From positions 1 to 45,739 of the forward strand of contig CANCJE010000006.1 of the NCBI GenBank assembly GCA_947378235.1: 45,739 nucleotides of DNA. Reading direction: 5' to 3'. The notes beneath the pieces were generated by a model, which saw only the letters and a program-made list of their open reading frames with translations, made no database searches and was not told the DNA's origin. This DNA is from Caulobacteraceae bacterium. Its GTDB lineage: Bacteria; Pseudomonadota; Alphaproteobacteria; Caulobacterales; Caulobacteraceae. Shown in pieces: positions 35,774-43,213 of this stretch; position 1 is the stretch's first letter; every line of letters begins with the position of its first letter. Both the position numbers and the translations under genes were made by a program.

Positions 35774-35807
35774 AGATTGCCCAGCCCCCCGCGCGACGTG
35801 GCAATCT
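35774..35807. promoter_or_regulatory. Inverted repeat upstream of Rieske gene, possible operator
   Basis: AGATTGCC at 35774-35781 is mirrored by GGCAATCT at 35800-35807, with 18 bases between. It ends 13 bases before the AGGAGG ribosome site of the Rieske gene. It may be a regulator site or an RNA hairpin in the leader. Confidence 0.45.
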
Positions 35808-35830
35808 AAGGCCCTGACCTAGGAGGCCTC

Positions 35831-37039
35831 ATGTTGGACTTGGGAAAAATTTCGGCCCTGTTCGCGCAGCGCAAGCCGGGCTACGCCCTGCCTCAAGCGC
35901 TCTATAACGATCCGGATGTCTTTGAGTTCGATATGCTGGCCATCTATGGCCAGTCTTGGCTGGTGGTCGGGTTGGAATGCGAACTGCCGAAGGCCGGGGC
36001 CACCTTGGCTATGAATATTGGTCCTTGGCCAATCGTCGTGGTGCGGGGCCGCGATGGGACCTTGAGGGCCTTCCACAATTCCTGCCGCCACCGCGGTGCG
36101 CAGATCTGCAAGACTGGCCACAGCTCATCACCGCGCCTCGTCTGCCCCTATCACAAATGGACCTATGAACTGACGGGTGAGTTGGTCAGTGCGCCGCGGA
36201 TGGCTGAAGATTTCGAGATGAACGACCATGGCCTGACACCCATCGCCATCGAGGTCCTCGAAGGTGCGGTCCATATCTGTCTGTCGGACAATCCCCCTGC
36301 GTTTGATGAGTACCGCGCTAAGGCTGGCCCGCTCATGGCACCCCATGACTTCGCCAATGCCAAGCTGGCCCATGAAAGCGTCTTGGTCGAGATGGCCAAC
36401 TGGAAGCTGGTCATGGAAAATGCGCGTGAGTGCTATCACTGCCTGACCGGTCACCCTGAACTGTCGGCCAGCTTCCCGACCGGGACCACGGCCTATTTCG
36501 ACTATGACGATAAGGCGGCGCTTGAGGCCTATAATGCCAAGATGGAATCGATGGGTCTTCCCGTCGGTCCGGTCGAGGGTGACTGGTGGCAAGCCATGCG
36601 CTTCCCGCTCAATCCGGGCTTTGTGACCATGTCGGCCGACGGCAAGCCGCTGGTGAACAGGACCATGGGCAAGGTTGGCGATGGCGATGTTGGTTCCATG
36701 CGTTGGGCGCTTGAACCCCATAGTTTCTGTCACACCCTCGGTGATTTCACCTTCATCTTCAGCGCCCTTCCCGTAGCCCCCAACGAGACCCATGTGGTCG
36801 CCAAATGGTATGTCTCCAAGGATGCGGTTGAAGGGGTCGACTATACGGCTGAGGGCCTGAGCGACATCTGGAACAAGACCAATATCCAAGACCGCGATCT
36901 GGCCGAGAACAATCAAAAGGGCGTCAATTCCATCGGTTACAAACCTGGCCCCTATTCGCCTGAGGCCGAAGTTTTGGTGTTGCGGATCATCGACTGGTAT
37001 TGCGCCAAGGCTAAGGCCTATATCGACGCAAATAGCTGA
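35831..37039 (+). CDS. Rieske non-heme iron oxygenase, alpha subunit (betaine demethylase-like)
   Basis: A 402-residue aromatic-ring-hydroxylating-type oxygenase. The Rieske [2Fe-2S] site has C85-x-H87 (CRHRG) and C105-x2-H108 (CPYHKWTY). The mononuclear iron ligands His203 and His208 lie in ECYHCLTGHPE with bridging Glu200, and the tail has the third carboxylate region (QDRDLAENNQKGVNS). The latter motif is shared with glycine-betaine and stachydrine monooxygenases, which oxidatively N-demethylate. The usual reductase partner is not encoded nearby. It is first in a four-gene operon and preceded by a perfect AGGAGG ribosome site. Substrate inferred, not shown. Confidence 0.9.
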   Translation: MLDLGKISALFAQRKPGYALPQALYNDPDVFEFDMLAIYGQSWLVVGLECELPKAGATLAMNIGPWPIVVVRGRDGTLRAFHNSCRHRGAQICKTGHSSSPRLVCPYHKWTYELTGELVSAPRMAEDFEMNDHGLTPIAIEVLEGAVHICLSDNPPAFDEYRAKAGPLMAPHDFANAKLAHESVLVEMANWKLVMENARECYHCLTGHPELSASFPTGTTAYFDYDDKAALEAYNAKMESMGLPVGPVEGDWWQAMRFPLNPGFVTMSADGKPLVNRTMGKVGDGDVGSMRWALEPHSFCHTLGDFTFIFSALPVAPNETHVVAKWYVSKDAVEGVDYTAEGLSDIWNKTNIQDRDLAENNQKGVNSIGYKPGPYSPEAEVLVLRIIDWYCAKAKAYIDANS

Positions 37040-37056
37040 CGGGCGGAACCGAACCC

Positions 37057-38313
37057 ATGACCACTGATCCCACGGGTCTGCATCTCGAAACCTTGGCCAT
37101 TGGCTATGGCTATGACCCGGCTCAGCATCAGGGCTCGGCCAAGCCGCCGCTGTTTTTGACCTCGACCTTCGTCTATCCCAGCGCCCAGATCGCCAAGGAT
37201 GCCCATCGGGTGTTCTTCAATGGTCCGGTCGATGGCGAGCCGGCGGGGGCCTATATCTATTCGCGCCTCAACCATCCCAATCTGGACATGGTCGAAAAGC
37301 GGTTGGCGGTGCTCGATGGTGCCGAGGACTGCGCGGCCTTTTCCAGCGGCATGGCGGCGCTGAGCACGACCTTGATGACCTTGCTGCGTCCCGGCGACAG
37401 CATGGTCTATAGCCGCCCGATCTATAGCGGCACCGATGGTCTGATGAACGGTCACCTGACCGACTATGGCATCAAGCCCTTTGGCATTACCGATGCGGTT
37501 GACCGCGCCAACGTGCAGGCCGCTGTCGATCTGGCCCTCAAGGCTGGTCCCCTGACGGTTATGATGATCGAAAGCCCTGCCAATCCGACGGCGGCAACGG
37601 CAGATATTGCCATGATCCGCGCTATTGCCGATGAGGTTGGGGTCAAGACCGGGCTTCGGCCCATCCTGGTCGTGGATAATACCTTCCTTGGCCCCCTGCT
37701 GCAGTCACCGCTCAAGCACGGCGCCGACCTGACCATGACCTCCCTGACCAAATATTGCGGCGGTCATAGCGATCTTTTGGCTGGGTCGGTCAGTGGCGAT
37801 GCTGCCTTGGTCCGGCGCTTGAAGCAGCGGCGCACGACTTTTGGCTGCCATCTTGATCCCCATACAAGCTGGCTGATGTTGCGCTCGCTAGAGACCTTGG
37901 CCCTGCGGACCGAGCGGTCCTGTTCCAACGCTGCTGCCATCGCCCAGTTCTTGGTCGATCATCCCAAGGTCCGCGCTGTGACCTACCTAGGATTCCTGCC
38001 CGAAGGCTCGCCCGCTCGCGCCGTCTATGAGCGCCAGTGCAAGGGCGCAGGCTCGACCTTCTCGTTCAAGATCAAGGGCGGCGAGGCCGAAGCCTTCCGC
38101 ATGCTCGACCGGGTGCGTCTGGCCAAGATGGCCGTCAGTCTTGGCGGGGCCGAGACCCTGATCTGCCATTCGGCGACCACCACCCACTATGCTGTGCCCC
38201 AGGCCCAGCGCGAAGAGGTGGGTATTGATGACGGCACCATCCGTATTTCGGTGGGCCTTGAACATATTGATGATCTGATCGCAGATCTTTCTCAGGCTCT
38301 GGAGGCCGTATGA
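37057..38313 (+). CDS. PLP-dependent cystathionine gamma-synthase/lyase family protein
   Basis: A 418-residue fold-type I PLP enzyme. The PLP lysine is Lys232 in TSLTKYCGGHSDLLAG, Asp207 supports the pyridine ring (VVDNTF), and Tyr/Arg in YSRLNHPN (68-74) are the usual phosphate-cup residues of the tetramer. The family carries out gamma-elimination or gamma-replacement on thio-amino acids. Its place between a Rieske oxygenase and a flavin oxidase operon is unusual; it may act on a sulfur-bearing amino-acid derivative (inference). The end overlaps the next gene by four bases. Confidence 0.9.
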   Translation: MTTDPTGLHLETLAIGYGYDPAQHQGSAKPPLFLTSTFVYPSAQIAKDAHRVFFNGPVDGEPAGAYIYSRLNHPNLDMVEKRLAVLDGAEDCAAFSSGMAALSTTLMTLLRPGDSMVYSRPIYSGTDGLMNGHLTDYGIKPFGITDAVDRANVQAAVDLALKAGPLTVMMIESPANPTAATADIAMIRAIADEVGVKTGLRPILVVDNTFLGPLLQSPLKHGADLTMTSLTKYCGGHSDLLAGSVSGDAALVRRLKQRRTTFGCHLDPHTSWLMLRSLETLALRTERSCSNAAAIAQFLVDHPKVRAVTYLGFLPEGSPARAVYERQCKGAGSTFSFKIKGGEAEAFRMLDRVRLAKMAVSLGGAETLICHSATTTHYAVPQAQREEVGIDDGTIRISVGLEHIDDLIADLSQALEAV

Positions 38314-39902
38314 CCGACGCCAAACTCGTCGATCGCTATTCGATCACAAACCGCTTCCCGGCGGCGTCACAGAAGGCGGATGTCGTGGTGATCGGCGCGG
38401 GCCCTTCCGGCGTCGCGGCCGCTATCGCAGCAGCCAAGGGCGGGGCCAGCGTCCTGCTGGTCGATGAAAATCCTGTGTCGGCTTCGTTGATGGGCTTGGA
38501 CACACCGCTCTATTTCGGTGGCCGCATGACCCGTGCCGTCGATAATAAGGCCCGGATGATTGAGCAGGTCTTCGCCTCTGATCCGCAGCTCGAAGCCGCC
38601 TTTGAGGCTGGCGTTGAGGTGGCCTTGGGCGTCTACGCTTGGGGCGCCTTCCAGAATGGTCCCGGCATCGCCGCCATGCCCGAGGCCGCTGTAGGCCTTG
38701 CCGACGAAGAACGCTCCTGGATGGTGGCCTACAAGCAACTGATCCTTGCCACGGGGTCACGCGACCTCAGTCTGTCTTTCCAAGGCTGGGACCAGCCCGG
38801 CGTCATGGGGGCCAATGGCCTCCATGCCTTGATCAAACGCTATGACGCCTTTGCGGGCACCGAGGTCCTGATTCTGGGTTCCGGCGATCTGGCCCTCAAT
38901 ATCGCCCTGATGGTGGTCGAGGCCGGGCTCAAGGTTGCGGCCTTGATCGAGGTGCGTGATCAGGTGCAGGGCGATGCGGCCCTTGCCGACAAGGTGCGCG
39001 GCCACGGGATCGAGATCCTGACCGGCCATGTCATCGTCTCGGCCAGCGGCGGTGCCGATGGTGTCGAGCGCGCGACGGTGGTGCCGGTGGCGGGGGGCGA
39101 TAGCCGCACCTTCACCTGCGACACCATCTGTCAGGCGATTGGTCTGGTTCCGGCCATCGAACTGTTCAATGTTCTGGGCGGCAAGCTGTCGGTCCGCACC
39201 GACCTTGGCGGCCATGTGCCCCAGCGCACCGGCTTGGTCAGCACGGGTCTGGCCAATGTCCTTGTGGCCGGAGATTGCGCCGGTCTGAGTACTGTCGATG
39301 CCGCCGCCCATGGCGAGGCTGCCGCGGCTGTGGCGCTCGCCGCCCTTGCCGGTCAACCTCTCGCCGATGAGGCTCCTGCCGCTGCGACCAGTCTCGACGC
39401 CCACGCCTATCACGCCGACTGGATGGCCGCCCTGATGAAGGTCGGTGACGATTCCATCGTGGTTTGCCAGTGCGAAGAGGTCACGCGCGGTGACCTGACC
39501 GCCGTGCGCCAACCTCGCTATCTTGGCCCACCCTCTGAGGTCGCCGCCAAGCGCGATATTAAGAGCCTCGCGGCGGATGGCCCGCTCAATCAAGACCAGT
39601 TCAAGCGCCTGACCCGCGCCTGTATGGGCCAGTGCCAAGCGCGCCGCTGCCGTGAGCAGGTGGCCCTGATCCTCGCCCAATCGTCAAATGTGCCCGTGGC
39701 CAAGGTGCCGCTCGCGGGCTATCGCGCGCCCGTCCGGCCCCTGCCCATGAGTGTGCTGGCGGCCCATGACGAGCCCTATGATATGACCTCGAACTGGGAT
39801 GTCTGGTTCGGTATTGCCAGCCAGTGGGTTCCCTATAACGACATCGGCACCGAGCGCGAGGCCATGCACCTCGAAATGCTCACCGACAGCCAGCACATCT
39901 AG
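38310..39902 (+). CDS. HcnB/OoxA-like FAD-dependent dehydrogenase subunit with BFD-type [2Fe-2S] cluster
   Basis: A 530-residue flavoprotein. The N-terminal FAD motif is VVVIGAGPSGVAAA with LVDENP, and a second nucleotide fold (VLILGSGDLALNIALM) follows. A C-terminal BFD-like 2Fe-2S site has Cys386-x-Cys388 and Cys442-x4-Cys447 (CQARRC). The gap between the pairs (53 residues) is longer than the roughly 30-35 typical of that domain. HcnB, opine oxidase and D-hydroxyproline dehydrogenase alpha subunits share this plan and act with an HcnC-like beta subunit, encoded next. The small HcnA ferredoxin is not found. The ATG overlaps the upstream stop by four bases. Confidence 0.87.
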   Translation: MTDAKLVDRYSITNRFPAASQKADVVVIGAGPSGVAAAIAAAKGGASVLLVDENPVSASLMGLDTPLYFGGRMTRAVDNKARMIEQVFASDPQLEAAFEAGVEVALGVYAWGAFQNGPGIAAMPEAAVGLADEERSWMVAYKQLILATGSRDLSLSFQGWDQPGVMGANGLHALIKRYDAFAGTEVLILGSGDLALNIALMVVEAGLKVAALIEVRDQVQGDAALADKVRGHGIEILTGHVIVSASGGADGVERATVVPVAGGDSRTFTCDTICQAIGLVPAIELFNVLGGKLSVRTDLGGHVPQRTGLVSTGLANVLVAGDCAGLSTVDAAAHGEAAAAVALAALAGQPLADEAPAAATSLDAHAYHADWMAALMKVGDDSIVVCQCEEVTRGDLTAVRQPRYLGPPSEVAAKRDIKSLAADGPLNQDQFKRLTRACMGQCQARRCREQVALILAQSSNVPVAKVPLAGYRAPVRPLPMSVLAAHDEPYDMTSNWDVWFGIASQWVPYNDIGTEREAMHLEMLTDSQHI

Positions 39903-39914
39903 GACCGAGCGATC

Positions 39915-41060
39915 ATGAGCACGCAAAAGGGCGCAACAGTCATTGTTGTTGGTGGGGGTGTCAGTGGCCTGAGCGCAGCCTGGTGGCTGGCCCGGTCGGG
40001 CGTTGATGTCTTGGTTCTGGACAAGGGCATTGTCGGGTGGGAAGCCTCGGGTCGCAATGGCGGCGGGGCCTCGCATTTCCAAAGTCCGCTCTTTGCCGAA
40101 GAGCAGCGTCTATGGCCGATGATGGACGAGATGCTCGGCTATTCGACCGAATATCAGCGTGGCAAGCTGGTGCTGGCCACGACCGAGGGGCAGCTAAAGC
40201 ACTATCGCTATATGGCTGAGACCTTCTGCGAGAATGGTTCACCGGCCCATGAGATCGACCTGCACGAGATCCGCGAGCGGGTCCCGATGAGCGGCGACAA
40301 CATCCTTGGCGGCGTGCATCTGACCATTGCCGGTCAGGCCAACCCTCAGCGCACGGTACAGGCCTATGCTTGGGCTCTGCAGGATTTAGGCGGTCGCATC
40401 CTTCAACACACGCCCGTCCTGCGACTGGTCAGTGAAGGCAGCAAGGTCATCGGCGTCGAGACCAAGGACGGCATCTTGGGCTGCGACAGTGTCGTTGTGG
40501 CGGCGGGTCCGCAGAGTGCGATCCTGCTTGCGGGCGTGGGGATCAACCTGCCCATCGCCTCGGCACGGGCGGAGATGATCGTCACCGAGCCTGCCCCGAT
40601 GATGGGCATTGGCGCGGTGGACGGTAACGGTCTCTATGGCCGTCAGACCAAGCGCGGCAACCTCGCCTATGGCGGTGGCCCTCATGAGTGGCTGGATGTC
40701 GGACCCATGGGTCCGTCGGTGCGTCCCGGCTCGCCCTTGGTACGCAATCTGACAAAGCGCCTGCTCGGCCTGTTCAGTAAGGCTGGAAATTTGCGGGTGA
40801 TCCGCAGTTGGGCCGGGGTTATTGAGAACACGCCAGATGGCCGTCCCGTCATCGACCGGATCGACAATGTGACCCTGATCACCATGTCCAGCGTTGGCTT
40901 TGGTCTTTCGCCTGCCAGTGGCCATGCGGTGCGTGATCTGGTCATGGACGGCAAATGCTCGTTCGCCGACCTTGAACTGCTCAAGCTCAGCCGCTTTGAC
41001 GGCCTGTCCCCCAACTGGCGCGCCGAAAAGGGCTGGCTGTCACACGCCGAGCCGGTATAG
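39915..41060 (+). CDS. HcnC/DadA-like FAD-binding oxidoreductase
   Basis: A 381-residue D-amino-acid-oxidase fold (DAO family) flavoprotein. The FAD motif VIVVGGGVSGLSAAWWLA is at residues 9-26, followed by VLDKGIVGWEASGRNGGG, and the C-terminal RSWAGVIENTPDGRPVIDRI and the GFGLSPASG segments match the family. With the preceding gene it is the likely beta subunit of a heteromeric amino-acid or amine dehydrogenase. ATG at 39915 has AGGA about nine bases upstream. It is the last gene of the operon before the repeat and ssrA region. Confidence 0.9.
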   Translation: MSTQKGATVIVVGGGVSGLSAAWWLARSGVDVLVLDKGIVGWEASGRNGGGASHFQSPLFAEEQRLWPMMDEMLGYSTEYQRGKLVLATTEGQLKHYRYMAETFCENGSPAHEIDLHEIRERVPMSGDNILGGVHLTIAGQANPQRTVQAYAWALQDLGGRILQHTPVLRLVSEGSKVIGVETKDGILGCDSVVVAAGPQSAILLAGVGINLPIASARAEMIVTEPAPMMGIGAVDGNGLYGRQTKRGNLAYGGGPHEWLDVGPMGPSVRPGSPLVRNLTKRLLGLFSKAGNLRVIRSWAGVIENTPDGRPVIDRIDNVTLITMSSVGFGLSPASGHAVRDLVMDGKCSFADLELLKLSRFDGLSPNWRAEKGWLSHAEPV

Positions 41061-41068
41061 GCGGACAA

Positions 41069-41150
41069 CCCCCTACCCCCGCTTCGCGGGGACTTCCCCC
41101 AAAGGGGGAAGATCTAAGAACAAGAAATCTTCCCTCTTTGGGTGAGGGCC
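41069..41150. repeat. Palindromic repeat matching the pdhC insert
   Basis: It contains CCCCGCTTCGCGGGG and the inverted repeat CTTCCCCCAAAGGGGGAAG, followed by GATCT, AAATC and a CCCTCTTTGGGTGAGGG fold. The same blocks in the same order occur at 5404-5513. It lies just after the HcnC-like gene and before ssrA on the opposite strand. Confidence 0.75.
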
Positions 41151-41221
41151 TTGTTTTCTCTCCCGCGAACCAAGCAAGAATCGAGGGGAGCCTTCGCAAG
41201 GGGGATGAGGTGAGGGGATTG

Positions 41222-41538
41222 CTGTTGCCAGGCTCCCCTCGGGCCCCGCCTAACGCTGCTAAGACGTTAGGGCTTTAGGTCGAAATTCGTGGCACCGCAT
41301 TACGCAGCGAGACGGATCTCTTGAGCGAAGTTATCGTTCGCATTTAGATTAAGGCCCGATACCGGTGAGCCCACCCGAGAGAAAGCACTAACGTCTTTAC
41401 ACGTCTGTCGATGCTGATCGGCCCCAAACAGCCCGTCGATACACGGGGTAGGAATTGGTGGAGCCGCCGGGAATCGCACCCGGGTCCAGTCCGTTTATTG
41501 CACGCGCCTTTATCTCCATAGTCCGACCGTCGCCGAAC
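41222..41538 (-). ncRNA. ssrA: Transfer-messenger RNA, circularly permuted two-piece
   Basis: tmRNA rescues stalled ribosomes. Read on the minus strand, the acceptor piece runs first and ends CTCCACCA (3' end at 41456), with a T-arm of 5 bp (CCGGG/CCCGG around a TGCGATT loop). A 30-base spacer follows, then the coding piece starts GGGGCCG at 41425, which pairs with CGGCTCC of the acceptor end. The tag reading frame is 41300-41341: A-N-D-N-F-A-Q-E-I-R-L-A-A then TAA. The conserved UGGCAACAG end is near 41222. Both outer ends are approximate. Permuted tmRNA is a feature of alphaproteobacteria. Confidence 0.9.
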
Positions 41539-41544
41539 AGGATC

Positions 41545-41573
41545 AATATAGGCCCTCTGACGCGCTAGCGGAA
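41545..41573 (-). promoter_or_regulatory. Likely ssrA promoter
   Basis: On the minus strand TTCCGC (41568-41573) and TATATT (41545-41550) are 17 bases apart. It lies directly after the purC stop and just before the tmRNA acceptor piece. The -10 is good and the -35 weak. Confidence 0.45.
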
Positions 41574-41578
41574 GGGGT

Positions 41579-42505
41579 TCACTGAAAGGCTTTGAGATCC
41601 AGCGCCTTGCCGGTGAGTAATTGATAGACGGCGAGGTAGCGCTGGCTGGTGGCGGTGATCACACTGTCAGGCAAGGGCGGGGGCGGGGCCTCGCCGTTCC
41701 AGCGCCCAGCGGCCCGTTCAGCATCCAGATAGTCGCGCAAGGGCTGCTTGTCGAAGCTCGGCTGGCCTTGGCCGGGCTGATACTGATCCGCGGGCCAGAA
41801 ACGCGAACTGTCAGGAGTCATGACCTCGTCGATCAGCCAAAGACCGCCTTCTGCATCTTGGCCAAATTCGAACTTGGTATCGGCAATGATAATGCCGCGT
41901 TCCTCAGCCTTGGCGCGGCCGAACTCATAGACCGTACGGCTCAGGGCCTCGAGTTGTCCGGCAAGGTCACTGCCAAGACGGGCATGCAGGTCGGCAACGC
42001 CGATATTCTCATCATGGCCGCTTTCGGCCTTGGTGGCGGGGCTGAACAGGGCAGGATCCAGCCGGTCGCTTTCGCTAAGGTCCAAAGGCAGGGCTTCACC
42101 CGCCAGTGTGCCCGTGGCCTTGTAATCTTTCCAAGCTGAGCCCGAAATATAGCCGCGCATGACACATTCGAAGGGCACGACCTTGGTGCGCTTGCACAGC
42201 ATGGCCCGGCCAAGGATCGCGCTGCGATGCGAAGCCAGAGCCGGGATCGCGGCGATGATTTCGTCTGTGTCCGCACTGATCAGATGATGGCGGGTGACGC
42301 TGGCCAGTTGGTCAAACCACCAGACGCTCAGTTGGGTCAGGACCAGACCCTTGAAGGGCACAGGCTCGTCCATCACCACGTCAAAGGCGCTGATCCGATC
42401 AGACGCAACGAGCAAAAGACGCTCCGCATCGACCTCGTAGACATCACGCACCTTGCCGCGCGCCAAAAGGGTCAGGGGCAGGGTGCTGAAGGTCATTGCC
42501 GTCAT
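41579..42505 (-). CDS. purC: Phosphoribosylaminoimidazole-succinocarboxamide synthase (SAICAR synthase)
   Basis: A 308-residue purine biosynthesis enzyme joining CAIR and aspartate with ATP. Visible family motifs are [12 protein letters not shown] (the P-loop-like nucleotide start), [12 protein letters not shown], the substrate segment [28 protein letters not shown], and the metal/substrate-binding [13 protein letters not shown]. The length exceeds the 240-residue E. coli type and fits the larger form. Start ATG 42505; ATG 42496 is a close alternative. It is 36 bases after ilvN on the same strand and may be read from the ilv promoter as well. Confidence 0.96.
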   Translation of the reverse strand: MTAMTFSTLPLTLLARGKVRDVYEVDAERLLLVASDRISAFDVVMDEPVPFKGLVLTQLSVWWFDQLASVTRHHLISADTDEIIAAIPALASHRSAILGRAMLCKRTKVVPFECVMRGYISGSAWKDYKATGTLAGEALPLDLSESDRLDPALFSPATKAESGHDENIGVADLHARLGSDLAGQLEALSRTVYEFGRAKAEERGIIIADTKFEFGQDAEGGLWLIDEVMTPDSSRFWPADQYQPGQGQPSFDKQPLRDYLDAERAAGRWNGEAPPPPLPDSVITATSQRYLAVYQLLTGKALDLKAFQ

Positions 42506-42541
42506 AGGGGGGTGCTCACGCTTTGGGACCGAGAGGTTCGG

Positions 42542-43102
42542 TTACATGGCCTCATTGCCACGGGTGATCGACAGGACCCCCGTGCGAGACACTTCAACCA
42601 GACCCAGAGGGCGCAACTGTTCGATGAAGCGGTCATTTTCGCTGGAGTCGCCAGTCACTTCGAAGATGAAACTCTCATCGGTGCTGTCGACAACCTTGGC
42701 CTCGAAGCCTTTGGAGATGCGCAGGGCCTCATCGCGGTCCGCGCCCCGGCCGCTGACCTTGACCAGAGCCAGTTCACGCTCGACGCCTAAGGGATCACGG
42801 CTGACATCCTGTACTTCCAAGGTCGCGACCATCTTTTCGAGTTGGGCGCGAATCTGGGCGAGCGTCTCGACCGTGCCGGAGGTGACGATGGTGATGCGCG
42901 AGGTGTGGGCCCGCCGGTCAGTCTCTGCAACCGTCAGGCTCTCAATATTATAGCCCCGGGCTGCGAACAGGCCGACCACGCGGTGCAGGACACCGGGCTC
43001 ATTGGCGACGATCACCGCAAAGGTGGCGCGCTGTTCGGCGACATCCAGATGATCAAGAAAATAGGCGGAGCCGGGTTGGTCAGCGGACATAGGCGTTCTC
43101 AT
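42542..43102 (-). CDS. ilvN: Acetolactate synthase, small regulatory subunit
   Basis: A 186-residue regulatory subunit of acetohydroxyacid synthase. The N-terminal ACT domain opens with TFAVIVANEPGVLHRVVGLFAARGYNIESLTV, a family signature involved in valine feedback, and the C-terminal part contains ELALVKVSG and FIFEVTGDSSENDRFIEQLRPLG. It stimulates and feedback-regulates IlvB. ATG at 43102 is used; ATG at 43090 is an alternative. The 111-base gap to ilvB carries a hairpin-forming repeat. Confidence 0.95.
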   Translation of the reverse strand: MRTPMSADQPGSAYFLDHLDVAEQRATFAVIVANEPGVLHRVVGLFAARGYNIESLTVAETDRRAHTSRITIVTSGTVETLAQIRAQLEKMVATLEVQDVSRDPLGVERELALVKVSGRGADRDEALRISKGFEAKVVDSTDESFIFEVTGDSSENDRFIEQLRPLGLVEVSRTGVLSITRGNEAM

Positions 43103-43173
43103 TTCCGTTCAGTGCGTCTTCCGATATCCAACCGGACGGTGGAAGCAGATTATTTCGTTCATAGGGCCACCCC

Positions 43174-43210
43174 CATCCTCGTCCTTCGACAGGCTCAGGA
43201 TGAGGATGAA
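43174..43210. repeat. CTTCGACAGGCTCAG repeat inside the ilvBN operon
   Basis: Thirty-seven bases are identical to 30806-30842. The copy is an imperfect hairpin (about 12 bp, CATCCTCGTCCT with AGGATGAGGATG) that would be in the ilvBN mRNA, between the two reading frames. Confidence 0.75.
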
Positions 43211-43213
43211 AGG

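Noticed and set aside
41456-41495. A tRNA gene suggested by a T-arm and CCA end
   Set aside because: No D-arm or anticodon arm is found upstream; the sequence is the acceptor piece of the permuted tmRNA.
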